A stretch of 64,000 nt of DNA from the NCBI RefSeq assembly GCF_019175285.1, contig NC_056523.1, forward strand, positions 125,901,306 through 125,965,305. The letters run 5' to 3'. The DNA is from Sceloporus undulatus. Its lineage: Eukaryota; Chordata; Lepidosauria; Squamata; Phrynosomatidae. The notes below the pieces were generated by a model that saw only the letters and a list, made by a program, of their open reading frames with translations, made no database searches and was not told the origin of the DNA. Every line of letters starts with the position of its first letter. Within the stretch, counting starts at the first letter, position 1. This document shows positions 12,516-23,508 of this stretch, piece after piece. The position numbers and the translations under genes were made by a program.

Positions 12516-14489
12516 GTTGGTACTTACCCGTGATACGTTCATTTCCAGCAGACGAGGGTCCTAGCATCCTGTGTTCTGGGTTAAGCTCCTCCTATTCGCT
12601 CCTGTAGGCAGGGACAATAAACAAAAGACTGGCCCCTATATAGGGAGGAGCTAACCCCCCTTGGCCTCAGTCAATAACAAGCCAAGCGACTAGTAAGGAA
12701 AATCAAGGAACTGTACTTTAGTAACATCAGCTAAAGGTTAACTAGAACACCTTAGAAAAACTAGTCAAAGAAAAAACAAGAACTCAGAAAACCAATCCAG
12801 CAATAAGAAGAAAAAGGCAGCACCTGGGTGGGCAGGATGCTAGGACCCTTGTCTGCTGGAAATGAATATATCACAGGTAAGTACCAACGTTCGTTTTCCC
12901 AGCAGACAGGGTCCTAACCTCCTGTGTTCTGGGATTTACAAAAGCCCTCTCGAACTGGGAGGGAAGTGCTGCTAGGAGATTGTGGCCCCCCCAACACAAT
13001 CTGTTGGAGGACCCTCCTTACAAATGACGCCTCAGTGGACTGAGACACATCCAGTTTGTAATATCTTATGAAGGTCAAAGGCGACTTCCATGTGGCCACC
13101 CTGCAAATGTCTGACAGGGAGGCGCTAGTGGCCAGGGCCGCAGAGGTAGATGTACTCCTGGTTGAGTGCGCCATCACCCCCTCAGGTGGAGTGAGATCAA
13201 GAGTTCGGTAGCTCTCTTGAATACAAGATCTGATCCACCTACTCAGAGTCGAGGCAGATACCTTGCACCCCAAAGAGCCCGGGAGAAAGGAAATGAACAA
13301 CATTTCAGATGACCTTAAGGTTGAAGTCCTCTTGATGTAGATTTTGAGGGCTCTGCGCACATCCAATGTGTGCCAGGTCTTTTCCAAGTCCTTCTTAGGA
13401 TCGGGGCAGAATGAAGGCAGGAGAATGTCCTGCGATCGCTGAAAGGCTGAGTTGACCTTAGGCATGAAGGTAGGGTCTGGACGAAGGCACACTGAGACTG
13501 GCCTAAAAAGACACAAATCTTTACGTACCAACAGGGCCCCAGCTCTGACACCCATCTGGTGGCGGTAATGCCCATGAGTAAGATGACCTTGAGGGAGAGG
13601 TGTTTGAGGAAGGCCTCCCGAAGGGACTTGATCAGACCAACCGTCAGCGCCTTTAAGACCGTGTTCACGTCCCAAGATGGAAAACGATGTCTGGTAGGCT
13701 GGCCCTGTTGGAAACTCCCCTCAACAGCCTCTTAATGTGAGGATGGCCACCATTCTAGCTGCTCTCATATGGAGCAGAACTGATGTGATGGCAGACACCT
13801 GCCTTATAACCATGTTGGGTCTTAGTCCCTTTTAATGCCATCTTGGATGGACTATAGCAGGTCAGCCACTGAAAACCTGAAGCAGTCGATGAGAACTTGT
13901 CTAAAAGGTGGATTATGGTGGATGATGTGATCAATCAGAATAGAACCTGATCTAATCTGGACCTATGGCAGCTTCCACCCTATCACAGATCACCTGCTCA
14001 ACTGGTTATAGCAATGAAGGTGATATTAAGGTGATTTCACGTGTAGCAATTAAGACTTACCACTCTGAAAGAGGAATGTTAATGTCTGACCTCCAACTAA
14101 TATTTCAAAACAATGTGCAGTTCTTTACTGGAACATCTGTGAACCTGTGTAAAATAAGACTAATTCCATGATTACGCAAGGGAGACACTGGATTAACCTT
14201 TACCTCGCAGACATTGGTGAGTCAGTGCAGAAGCGTGGATGCACTCTGTGTTAACAGGGCCTGTGGTCAGAATTAAGTCTGATTTCATCTGAGGATGAAC
14301 TTGTCTAGAGGATTCAAAAATCACCCCAACTCCATGTAGCAGGCTATCATCAACCTGTATGAAGGCTGAGGAGTCTCCCTGCTGAATGTTGAAACATCAG
14401 GGGCTTAGCGTTGGTGTTTTCTGGAGGATTCTTTTTTTTCAGGAGGAAGCCCACAGTCCTGTTCCAGTAATTTCCTAAGACTTTTCAGT

Positions 14490-15467
14490 ATGGACACTGA
14501 CGGAACCACGGCAGTCATCTGCAACACTTGTGGGATGTTTGTCTTCTTGCCTAAAGAAGTGGAGAACTTCACATGCCCCAGGTGCAAGTTGGTAGCCCTC
14601 TTGGAGGAGAAAGTGCAGCAGTTGGAGTCCAGAGTAGCTACACTTCAGCATATTAGGGAGCAGGAGGATTTCCTGGACAGAACAGAACTAACAATCCTGG
14701 ACGAATGCCATGCAGAGGAAGATGCTAGAGCCGAGGAGGTCACTTCACATACACAGGAGGCAGACAGCTGGAGGAATGTCACACAGAGAAGTAGGCCAAG
14801 AAGGGATTGTTCGGGGAGCTTGCAGCTAGAGAATCGATTCAAAGCTCTTTCCCTTATCAAGGAGGATGAAGAAGCGCAGCATAGACAGACTTCAGGGACA
14901 GAGCAGGCAAGCCTGAGCGTCCCACCCAAGGGAACAGCTGCTGCTAAACTTCGTAGGAGGCGTGTGGTCGTAGTGGGGGACTCCTTGCTGAGGGGTACAG
15001 AAGCAGTGATTTGTAGGCCTGACAAGATGTCTCGAGAGGTGTGTTGTCTCCCAGGGGCAAAGATCCGTGATGTGACAGAGAGGCTGACAAGACTGGTCAA
15101 GCCTACTGACCAATACCCCTTCCTCTTGGTCCACGTAGGAACCAATGATACTGCAAGACACAGCCTGCAGAACATCAAAAGGGATTACGAGGCGCTTGGT
15201 AGGAAGCTGAAAGGAATGGATGTACAGGTTGTCATCTCGTCTCTTCTGCAAGTTGAAGGGCACGGTCCAGGAAGGGAGAGGAAAATAGCAGATGTGAACA
15301 ACTGGCTTCGCAGATGGTGCCGCCAAGAACAATTTGGATTCTTTGATCATGGGCTGCGGTTCCATGAGGAGGGACTTCTTGCAACGGACGAGTTGCATCT
15401 CACACCAGTTGGAAGAAATGTTTTTGCCAACAGTCTCAAAAACTTGATCAGGAGAGCTTTAAACTGA
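14490..15467 (+). CDS. CR1 ORF1 protein with esterase (SGNH) domain
   Basis: The 325-residue frame is open from ATG to TGA. The N-terminus has a zinc-finger-like set of cysteines (CNTCGMFVFLPK, then TCPRCK, residues about 11-34) followed by a coiled-coil-like LEEKVQQLESRVATL. Residues about 155-320 form an SGNH/GDSL-type hydrolase: VVVVGDSLLRG holds the catalytic Ser in GDS, VHVGTNDT the conserved block with Asn, and DELHLTPVG the Asp-x-x-His pair. Such esterase-bearing ORF1 proteins are known in CR1 elements, where they are thought to assist RNP formation and retrotransposition. All catalytic motifs look intact. It is a transposon protein, not a host gene. Confidence 0.85.
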   Translation: MDTDGTTAVICNTCGMFVFLPKEVENFTCPRCKLVALLEEKVQQLESRVATLQHIREQEDFLDRTELTILDECHAEEDARAEEVTSHTQEADSWRNVTQRSRPRRDCSGSLQLENRFKALSLIKEDEEAQHRQTSGTEQASLSVPPKGTAAAKLRRRRVVVVGDSLLRGTEAVICRPDKMSREVCCLPGAKIRDVTERLTRLVKPTDQYPFLLVHVGTNDTARHSLQNIKRDYEALGRKLKGMDVQVVISSLLQVEGHGPGRERKIADVNNWLRRWCRQEQFGFFDHGLRFHEEGLLATDELHLTPVGRNVFANSLKNLIRRALN

Positions 15468-15649
15468 GTTCCGTGGGGAAGGGAGACAATATTAAGGAAG
15501 GCGAAAGGGCTGGAGAAAATAGTCAAACAGACATAGAGGAAACAAGAAAAAAAGTGCAAGGATCCAACAGTGGGAGGCAAATAAACTTGCACAAGCAAAA
15601 AGTAAATGGGACCCGTGGTCTGTGATGCCTCTACACTAATGCACAGAGC

Positions 15650-16177
15650 ATGGGAAATAAGCAAGATGAACTTGAACTCCTAGTACAGCAAAGCAAATAT
15701 GATATAATAGGCATCACTGAAACCTGGTGGGACGAGTCTCATGATTGGAATGTGGAAATAGAGGGGTATAACCTTTTTAAGAGAAATAGGCCAAACAGGA
15801 AAGGAGGAGGAATAGCACTATATGTCAGAGATATTTACACCAGTGAAGAGATCCAGGACATCAATCATGGAAGCCAGGTGGAGAGCATCTGGATAAGAAT
15901 CAAAGGGGAGGGAAACAACAAGGATGTTATGGTGGGAGTCTACTACAGACCCCCAAGTCAGACGGAGGAATTGGATGATGTCTTTCTAGAACAGATGACC
16001 ACACAGTCAGAAAAGAGAGATGTAGTAGTGATGGGCGACTTCAATACCCTGATATTTGTTGGACGTCAAACTCAGCCAGATCCTCAAGGTCTAGCAAATT
16101 CCTCACTTGCCTGGAAGACTATTTCATGGTCCAAAAGGTGGAAGAGGCAACAAGGGGGTCAGCTATTTTGGATCTGA
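15650..16177 (+). pseudogene. CR1 ORF2, endonuclease part (frameshifted)
   Basis: The N-terminal AP-type endonuclease of CR1 ORF2 cleaves target DNA for target-primed reverse transcription. Visible blocks are [33 protein letters not shown] and VVVMGDFNT. The frame probably began upstream of the TGA at 15623-15625, which follows GTRGL in this copy. After GDFN the frame is lost through a single-base deletion, and the correct sequence continues in the next frame, overlapping the start of the 16126-18384 frame. The separation from the RT frame is therefore damage, not a natural break. Confidence 0.8.
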
Positions 16178-18384
16178 TCCTAACCAACAAGGATGACTTG
16201 GTTAATGGGGTGAAAGTGGTGGGATCCTTAGGTGGAAGTGACCATGTTCTCCTGGAGTTTGTTATACAATGGAGAGGAGAAGCCAGGCATAGTCAGACAC
16301 TCATCCTATACTTTAGGAGAGCGGATTTCAGTAAACTTAGAGAAGTATTAAGGGTGATCCCATGGTCAGAAATACTAAAAGAAAAGGGAGTTCAGACCGG
16401 ATGGGAGTTTCTCAAAAGAGAGATGCTGAAGGCACAATTTCAAACAGTTCCAGTGAGAAAGAAAAATGGGAGGTGTCTCAAGAACCCAGGATGGATGACT
16501 AAGGAACTTTCAACCGAGCTAAGTTTGAAACGGAACACGTATAAGAAATGGAAAAAGGGGGAAATCACAAAAAAGGAATTCAAAGAAATAGCAGGCATGT
16601 ATAGGGGTAAAGTCAGAAAAGCTAAAGCACAGAATGAACTCAGGCTTGCTAGAGAGGTTAAGAACAACAAAAAGGGCTTTTTTGGATATGTCCGCAGCAA
16701 AAGGAAGAAGAAGGAAACGGTAGGGCCACTGTGTGGAGAAGATGGCAAAATGCTAACAGAAGACAGAGAAAAGGCAGAATTACTCAACACCTTCTTTGCC
16801 TCAGTCTTCTCAGAAAAGGCAAAGGGTGCTCAACCTGAGGATAATGGAGCAGAGGACAGGATAGGGGCATTTCAGTACAGAATAAGTAAAGAGATAGTAG
16901 AGGAACACCTTATTAATCTAAATGAATTTAAGTCTCCGGGACCAGATGAATTACATCCAAGAGTATTAAAAGAACTGGCAAATGTAATATCGGAGCCATT
17001 GGCAATAATCTTTGAGAACTCCTGGAGAACAGGAGAAGTGCCAGAAGACTGGAGGAGGGCAAACGTTGTCCCCATCTTCAAAAAGGGGGAAAAAGAGGAT
17101 CCCAACAATTATCGTCCAGTCAGTCTGACATCAATACCAGGAAAGATTCTAGAGCAGATCATTAAACAGAGAGTCTATGAACATCTAGAAAGCAATGCCA
17201 TAATCACAAAAAGTCAACATGGGTTTCAGAGAAACAAATCATGCCAGACAAATCTGATCTCTTTCTTTGATAAAATTACCAGCTTGGTAGATGAAGGGAA
17301 TGCTGTGGATATAGTATATCTTGATTTAAGTAAGGCCTTTGACAAGGTTTCCCATGATATTCTTGCATACAAGCTTGTAAAATGTGGGCTAGACAAAGTA
17401 ACTGTTAAATGGATCTGTAATTGGTTGACCAGCCAAACCCAAAGGGTGCTCAACAATGGCTCCTTTTCATCCTGGAGAGAAGTGACCAGTGGGGTCCCAC
17501 AGGGCTCTGTCCTGGGTCCAGTGCTATTCAACATCTTTATCAATGACCTGGATGACAGAATTGGGAGCACACTTATCAAATTTACAGATGACACCAAATT
17601 AGGAGGAATAGTTAATACTCCAGAGGACAGGACCAACATTCAAAATGATCTGAATAGACTAGAAAGCTGGGCCAAAGCTAACAAAATGAAATTCAACACA
17701 GAGAAATGTAAGGTATTGCACTTAGGGCGGAAAAATGAAATGCACAGATATAGGATGGGAGACACCTGGCTGAATGAATCTACATGTGAAAGGGATCTGG
17801 GAGTCCAAGTAGACCACAAGTTGAACATGAGTCAACAGTGTGATGCGGCAGCTAAAAAGGCCAATGCAATTCTAGGCTGCATCAATAAAAGTATAGTGTC
17901 TAGATCAAGAGAAGTAATAGTGCCACTGTATTCTGCTCTGGTCAGGCCCCACCTGGAATATTGTGTCCAGTTCTGGGCACCTCAATTCAGAAAGGACATT
18001 GAGAAACTGGAGCGTGTCCAAAGGAGGGTGACTAAAATGGTGAAGGGTCTGGAAACCATGTCCTATGAGGAACGTCTTAGGGAGCTGGGGATGTTTAGCC
18101 TGGAGAAGAGAAGGTTAAGAGGTGATATGATAGCCCTGTTTAAATATTTGAAAGGATGTCACATTGAGGAGGGAGCAGGCTTGTTTTCTGCTGCTCCAGA
18201 GAACAGGACCCGGAACAATGGATGCAAGCTACAGGAAAAGAGATTCCACCTCAACATTAGGAAGAATTTCCTGACAGTAAGGGCTGTTCGACAGTGGAAC
18301 AAACTCCCCCGGAGTGTAGTGGAGTCTCCTTCCTTGGAGGTGTTTAAGCAGAGGCTAGATGGCCATCTGTTGGGGATGCTTTGA
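16126..18384 (+). CDS. CR1 ORF2, reverse transcriptase part
   Basis: This 752-residue frame holds the end of the endonuclease domain ([18 protein letters not shown], with SDH in [11 protein letters not shown]) and the whole reverse transcriptase. RT blocks in order are [53 protein letters not shown] (first catalytic Asp), [20 protein letters not shown], and the catalytic-loop block, which reads FTDDTKLGG where CR1 normally has A/C-x-DD. The C-terminal region is typical of CR1, with [20 protein letters not shown] and [11 protein letters not shown]. Its long open length suggests a fairly recent insertion compared with other LINEs here. Confidence 0.85.
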   Translation: MVQKVEEATRGSAILDLILTNKDDLVNGVKVVGSLGGSDHVLLEFVIQWRGEARHSQTLILYFRRADFSKLREVLRVIPWSEILKEKGVQTGWEFLKREMLKAQFQTVPVRKKNGRCLKNPGWMTKELSTELSLKRNTYKKWKKGEITKKEFKEIAGMYRGKVRKAKAQNELRLAREVKNNKKGFFGYVRSKRKKKETVGPLCGEDGKMLTEDREKAELLNTFFASVFSEKAKGAQPEDNGAEDRIGAFQYRISKEIVEEHLINLNEFKSPGPDELHPRVLKELANVISEPLAIIFENSWRTGEVPEDWRRANVVPIFKKGEKEDPNNYRPVSLTSIPGKILEQIIKQRVYEHLESNAIITKSQHGFQRNKSCQTNLISFFDKITSLVDEGNAVDIVYLDLSKAFDKVSHDILAYKLVKCGLDKVTVKWICNWLTSQTQRVLNNGSFSSWREVTSGVPQGSVLGPVLFNIFINDLDDRIGSTLIKFTDDTKLGGIVNTPEDRTNIQNDLNRLESWAKANKMKFNTEKCKVLHLGRKNEMHRYRMGDTWLNESTCERDLGVQVDHKLNMSQQCDAAAKKANAILGCINKSIVSRSREVIVPLYSALVRPHLEYCVQFWAPQFRKDIEKLERVQRRVTKMVKGLETMSYEERLRELGMFSLEKRRLRGDMIALFKYLKGCHIEEGAGLFSAAPENRTRNNGCKLQEKRFHLNIRKNFLTVRAVRQWNKLPRSVVESPSLEVFKQRLDGHLLGML

Positions 18385-18621
18385 TTTGGATTTCCTGCAT
18401 GGCAGGGGGTTGGACTGGATGGCCCTTGTGGTCTCTTCCAACTCTATGATTCTATGATCCTACATTTCTACGATTCTATGATCTATGAATGAACTGCTGA
18501 TTAAGGAGTCATGAAATGGGAACAGAGGGCTTGGAAAGGATAGCCCTGTGGTATCGAATTTCGAGGAGAGGATTTTCTCCACAAAAAGGATCTGTCAAAG
18601 GAAAACAAACCTAAATTTTAT

Positions 18622-18840
18622 AGTGTGCCCTCGATATGTACTGGAGTTGGATTCAGGACTTTGCATGGATACCAAATCCATGGAAGCTCAAGTCACATAA
18701 AATATAATGGCATAGTAAAATCACAGTTTGGTATTGTTTTTCTGTTTCTGATTCTTCCTTTTTTTGGAATACACACAAACACACACACACACTGTGGGCA
18801 TATAGGTGGCTGGTGTAAGTCTATGGTATATTAAATCTGA
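18622..18840. mobile_element. Tigger-like (TcMar) DNA transposon relic
   Basis: The sequence gtgccctcgatatgtactgg, with gcatggataccaaatccatgg and ctcaagtcacataaaatata, follows the pattern of the Tigger terminal region (GGATACCAAAATCCGTGGATG). Only one end is recognisable. An (AC)n tract follows. Confidence 0.5.
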
Positions 18841-18994
18841 GCACATGTGCTAGCAGAAAACTAGGCATAGGCACTAGGAAGTCCATTTTCCCAGCCTCAG
18901 AAGGCAGTGGACAATGGTGTTGTTTGGGCCAGACCTTGACATGAAAACCCAGTCAGGGATAAGACACTCACCCACACAGCAGCTAACCTTATAA

Positions 18995-19086
18995 CAATAA
19001 AATCATAGAATCATGGAGCTGGATGAGACCACAAGGGCCATCAAGTCCAACCCCTCTGCCATGCAGGAAATCACAATCAAAGCATG
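18995..19086 (-). mobile_element. CR1 3' end fragment
   Basis: Read on the minus strand, it ends in the CR1 3' sequence (complement of aaatcatagaatcatggagc, then gaccacaagggccatcaag). It is 5'-truncated to under 100 bp. Confidence 0.75.
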
Positions 19087-19087
19087 C

Positions 19088-19200
19088 CCAACAGTATGCA
19101 AAGGAATCTTGTAGCACCCTGAGACCACTAAAAGAAAGAGATTGGCAGCATGAACCTTCATGGCCTTGAGCCCAACTCATCATATGCATGATAGACCTTG
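19088..19200. mobile_element. Half-copy of a foldback repeat
   Basis: The block tatgcaaaggaatcttgtagcaccctg matches, over its first ~25 bp, the arm of the palindromic element at 37684-37806. Here only one arm is clear. Confidence 0.5.
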
Positions 19201-19387
19201 TTACAATAGGCTTATCCAGGGCAGGGAGCAGTTGAATGGCAAGCCCATCAGCAGGCATTCTTATTTAAAATGCAACTATCTAGACAAGGTAAGAGGTAAT
19301 TGTGATCTTTGTGGCAAATTCCTCAGGGCTCTGTAGGATGTCTGAATGGGATTTGAAGCAACCCCTTAGCAGAAAAACCTGATTATA

Positions 19388-19669
19388 TTGTTTTTAAAAC
19401 ACTCATGGAGGAAGGGGGGTTTCTCCCCCCATGGAGGTCGCGCGAGACTTCGCCGCCATTTTGGGCGAAAAAATGGCGGCGCCCATAGCCCCAGAGGCCG
19501 CTATGGGTGCCGCCATTTTTTCGCCCAAAATGGCGGGCACCCAGAGCGGCGAAAAGCTGCGACGGGCGGCTGCCGCGGTGGCAGCAGCGGCAGCAGGAGC
19601 AGCCGGGGGGCGGTGGCCAGGCCTTCGCGGGCCGCATCCGGCCCGCGGGCCGGAGGTTGCCGACCCCTG
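19388..19669. mobile_element. hAT remnant with 36 bp-arm palindrome
   Basis: The right end, read in reverse, is caggggtcggcaacctccgg, a typical hAT terminus; the left terminus is not found. Inside, 19453-19536 is a near-perfect palindrome with about 36 bp arms and a 12 bp loop, and each arm holds the motif AAAATGGCGGC or a close variant. The rest is CG-rich. The long frames through it on both strands are compositional. Confidence 0.6.
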
Positions 19670-20769
19670 CTTTACAGCCATGCAGCTGTACAACATAAAG
19701 GAGGAGTCCTCTGCCTCCTTATACACCATCTCATTATAAGAATTCAAAAGGAATGTGCAGTAGCCCTGGCAACACCACCATGTGTTTCCCAGTCTGCAAT
19801 AGGATCTCCCACATCTGTTGGGATCCTGGGTGCCATTAGGGCCAGGGAAGGAAGGGGGAGACCAAGGGTTTATGCCCCCATCTGGCCTCCTGGCAGAGTC
19901 CCAAACCTTTTGCTAGGCATAGTGCCTGCAATGGCCATGGTAGAGGCCTCATGGCAATGCCTGTCCTGCGCAAGGGCATTAGATCTGGCAAAGGTTCCTT
20001 GCTGGCTAGAGAGAGAGGGCCCCTGTACTCACCTCTTCTCCTGTGTCTTCTGGCTGGCTTGCCTCTCTGACCTTGGCCCTGTTTCAGTCTGTGCAGAGGT
20101 GATGCAGAGAAATCCTTTGCCATGGCTTTTGGCTGGCCTGTCCTCTGAACTCTGGCCCAAATGGGGTGAGCAGAGATGCTGAGAAGGGAAGTTTCCCTGA
20201 CTTCTGGCCAGTTTCCTCACTGATCCCTTGCCTTAAACAGGCTGGGCAGAGGTGATGTGGAGAAACAGAGACATGGAGGGGATACCCCATATCATCTGTT
20301 CCCACGGCTCCCATGTGCTGCAGTGCTGTTTACAGAAATCTCCTGTGCTCCCACCATGAAAGGGGGCAGCTTAGGAGGAGAAGGAGAGTCATTGGCAAAG
20401 CCAAGACCTTTCTCCAATCCTGGGAGCCCTTGCCATATGAAGTCTTTCTTCATGCTTCCAAGGCAGCAAGAGAAACGAAGAGAAGAAAAGGACTGGAGTG
20501 GCTGTAGTGAAGAAGCTGCAGAGCAACAGCAAACACATGCCAATGGGTCTCCCTCTGAAGCCAGCTCCCTCTGTTGAGCTGGCAGACCCTGAGTTAGGGA
20601 AGCCTGAGCTAAGGATGACCCTTAGCCAGTGCTCTTGGGATCCTCTGCCATAGCCACCACCAAGGAAGGGGGGAAAGGCAGGAGAGAGGAGAAGAAGGGA
20701 AGGCCAAGAAAACTCTCAAACCACTTTTGGAGAAAGGAAAAACTTCGCTGGCTTAGGCAGGAACAAGAC
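19670..20769. other. Right-hand internal part of DIRS fossil copy 1, not resolved
   Basis: The segment lies between the hAT remnant and the right inverted repeat of the DIRS fossil. I could not recognise protein domains and assume it is decayed 5' internal sequence of that element. Confidence 0.35.
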
Positions 20770-20905
20770 TGAGGCCCAGGGGGTTTAGCTCCTCCCTATA
20801 TAGGGGCCGGTTTTTTGTTTATTGTCCCTGCCTACAGGAGCGAATAGGAAGAGCTTAACCCAGAACACAGGAGGTTAGGACCCTGTCTGCTGGGAAAAGC
20901 CAACT

Positions 20906-21360
20906 GTGAAAGTACAAGCCAAGTGAGGTTTTCATTTCATGCTTCCTGTATAATAACCAATGCTGTCTTCATTCTTATCAAATCTTGAATCCCCCCAAGC
21001 ATCTTTCATTAAACATGTCTTTCAATTTTATGACTGAACCGGCATTTCCAAATGCTTTTGATGCAATAGCAATTTATAGATTAGAGACGGTATGAAGCCT
21101 TGTAATTCTGTTACCAACCCACTGCCAAGAGCTATCTGTACATGAGTGTGGCCTGATGGGATTCCAGCAAAGGGTGGGTGATGTTTGGTGGTGGCACTTT
21201 CATTGGGAAACAAGAGGCTGTGTACTACAGAAAAATTGCTGGGATCAGGATGCTGATATACAACACAGCATAAACTATGTGCAGTAGACCTTTTGGATAG
21301 CAGAATGACCTGGCATCAAAAAATAGATGATACAACTGACCTTTCTGTTTGCTTTAACAG
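20906..21360. other. Unique sequence before candidate exon
   Basis: No repeat was recognised. The right edge ends in a polypyrimidine-like tract, ctttctgtttgctttaacag, giving a good acceptor for the exon at 21361. Confidence 0.4.
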
Positions 21361-21549
21361 GAGAGCATGAGCTTGGCTTTATCAGAAAGTGCAGCTTCGG
21401 ATATTTCACATGTCACCATCACACCAGTGGATGATTATTTCTCTTTCATCAACCGCATCCATGAGAAGCATTTGGAAGCCATTACAGGCCAGTTAAAAAG
21501 TCCAACCTCCAAACATGCCAATGCACCAGATCCTAGCACCTCTTCTTAA
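21361..21549 (+). CDS. Candidate terminal coding exon, possibly PCP2-like (GoLoco)
   Basis: After the acceptor tttgctttaacag, a phase-0 frame of 62 codons runs to TAA at 21547-21549. The peptide starts ESMSLALSESAASDISHVTI, then contains TPVDDYFSFINRIHEKHLEA, and ends in a polar Ser/Thr/Pro tail. The middle aligns loosely with a GoLoco motif (DDFFxLIxRVQxxRMxxQR) but lacks the conserved terminal Gln-Arg. In human, PCP2, a GoLoco protein, follows PET100 and is transcribed towards it. This exon has just that orientation, 5.2 kb beyond the PET100 stop. No upstream exons were found, and the GoLoco match is weak, so the call rests mainly on position and a good splice acceptor. It could be an exon of another gene or a chance frame. 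Confidence 0.4.
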   Translation, partial: ESMSLALSESAASDISHVTITPVDDYFSFINRIHEKHLEAITGQLKSPTSKHANAPDPSTSS

Positions 21550-21929
21550 AGACCTAGATCTGCAAGACTTCCTTTATCAAATCTAGTATCCTTGGATTAA
21601 ACCTCATATTTTCTCCAGTCCACAGCTAGGGATTAAATTTACAAACACTTTTTCTAACTAAAGACATCTCCTAAAATATACTTTCTTGCAATTCCATCTT
21701 CTTGATTTTGTTTTAAAAAGAGCTGCAAAAGATTGCTTTTTGGACCCTAGCTCCCAGAATACCCTGGCTAGCATGGTGTCTGGGGCAGTCTATCAGTTCT
21801 AGTCCAAAAATAAAATGACAAGTAATGAGCCACCCTCCAAGCCTCCTCAGAACTTGGAAATTGCTTTTTGGACTGTAACTCCCAGAATCCCTCATCAAAA
21901 ATACCACCTGGGGGATTCTGGGAATAAGT

Positions 21930-22640
21930 TATAAAATAATAAATAAAACTTTTATTTGTACCCCGCTTTTCTGTAAAAGAACAATCAAAGCGGCTAACAT
22001 AGTTAAAACATCCAACATACAGTACTTATTACATATAATATTGCAAAATCCCCCCTTAAAACAGAATTAAACACATTAGAATTAAAATTAATTTTTAAAA
22101 GAAGCTATTTAGCAGCAATATAAACAATGGGCAGAGTGGTAGCATGATACAAGATCTGAAGGAGTAATAATTCTTTAGCCAAGTGTTTTTATTCAAGAAA
22201 GGTTTGCTGGAAGAGATCTGTCTTGACAGCTTTTTAAAAGCTGTCTAAGCTGGTGATTTGATGGATCTCGTCTGGCAGGCTATTCCACAGTCTGAGAGCA
22301 TTTGCAGAAAAGGTCCTCTGGGAGGTTGCAGTTAATATGGTCTTTAAAGGCTCCATAAATTCCTCCCAGGGGACCTGAGTGTGCGGGGTGGATTACAAGG
22401 AAGTAGGCGATCCCTTAAATAGGTTGGACCCAGGCCATGTAGGGCTTTAAAGGTAATAACCAACACCTTGTACTGTGCCCGGAAACCAACAGACAGCCAG
22501 TGGAGTGATTTCAGTATCAGTGTTACGTGGTCACTCCTAGTTTTTCCGGTGACCAGCCTGGCTGCCATATTCTGTACTAATTGAAATTTCTGGATTAAGC
22601 ACAAGGATAGCCCCATGTACAGTGCATTGCAGAAAAAGGC
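21930..22640 (-). mobile_element. LINE 3' fragment (L2/Vingi-like), minus strand
   Basis: The minus-strand frame 22616-22344 encodes a C-terminal RT segment: QKFQLVQNMAARLVTGKTRS, ILKSLHWLSVGFRAQYKVL, and [14 protein letters not shown]. The left edge has ataataaataaaacttttat and ccccgcttttctg, the 3' end. The copy is 5'-truncated near 22640. Confidence 0.72.
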
Positions 22641-23508
22641 AAAGTTGAAAAAGTAACTTTTTCAAGTTGTAAACCAAAATTATCATGGCATGACTCCCCT
22701 CTCTCCAGAAGTGCTGCCCTTAGACATAAGCATGCATCTTGTTTTCCAGATAAATGAGGCTCTAGTATTGCTTCCCTATGGAATATATGTAGCTCTACCA
22801 TTAAAAAAAACCCATATGCATTTACATTTTAGCCCTGTGTTTCTACCCTTCCTAAGGATTACCCCTTGGCAAACTCTATTTCAATGTACAATTAAAATAA
22901 AAGAACCTTTCTTAGAACCATAAATACAACAGGTGGTTATTTGTGTGATAAGATCATGTCTTACTTAACAGAATCCCATAAAATACTATTTTAAGTTTGG
23001 ATTTTGAGAAGTCTAGTTCAATGCACTCCAGTAGCTGGACAAGTGGATTGCCAGAATTGTAAATTTCTCAGACAATTAGACTATAACTCTATGCATACCA
23101 ACTAGGAATAGGTCCAGTTGATCAAAAAGTAATATACAGAATCACATAGAAGACAAAAATGGGATAGACAAACTATAAAGAAAATATATTACAGCTAGTT
23201 CTTAATCTAAAGCATAAAATATTCTGGCTTCATAATGTCCATGGCAGACATTAATTCCAATGAATGAAAGGCCAATTAAGTCCTTGGTACTGCCTTTTTT
23301 ATTTCATGCTTCCAGCAAGCTGTCCACAAATTTAGTGTTTTCTCCTCTTCAAAGTGCCACAATGAATGGTTATCAATTAATCTGCCTTCATTAAAAGAAA
23401 TTCTCCAAACAACTAGTTGCAAATCTGCTGCACAGTGGATGATGATAAGTGGATTACACAACACCACCACCACACCAACCAAAGACCCTCCACAGGTGAA
23501 TCTTCTGT
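22641..23508. other. Intergenic, no gene seen
   Basis: AT-rich sequence without exon-like segments or a recognised repeat. Confidence 0.4.

Larger units (their letters stand above)
14290..18490 (+). mobile_element. Nearly full-length CR1 LINE (copy 1)
   Basis: A CR1 with both reading frames lies inside DIRS copy 1. ORF1 (14490-15467) is open. ORF2 (about 15600-18384) has two visible lesions: an in-frame TGA at 15623-15625, where the second copy in the window has an Arg codon, and a one-base loss near 16043-16045 that shifts the endonuclease frame. The 3' end has the CR1-type line ggactggatggcccttgtgg and a degenerate attctatg tail. The 5' edge is uncertain, somewhere between 13900 and 14450. 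Confidence 0.85.
12516..20905 (-). mobile_element. DIRS-type tyrosine-recombinase retroelement fossil (copy 1)
   Basis: The two ends carry inverted repeats: about 12530-12690 and 20770-20900 are reverse complements through tataggggcc and the gaataggag/gtaggcaggg region. A segment near 12877-12935 repeats terminal sequence internally, as DIRS elements do. A frame at 13675-12914 resembles the DIRS tyrosine recombinase domain. Most other coding parts are gone, and later insertions (a CR1, a Tigger-like relic, a hAT remnant) fill the middle. It is broken in many places, has no flanking duplication, as expected for DIRS, and looks old. The outer limits are good to about 15 bp. Confidence 0.72.

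Noticed and set aside
19388-20182. 264-codon plus-strand frame
   Set aside because: Starts in a hAT palindrome and runs into unrelated sequence; no family resemblance.
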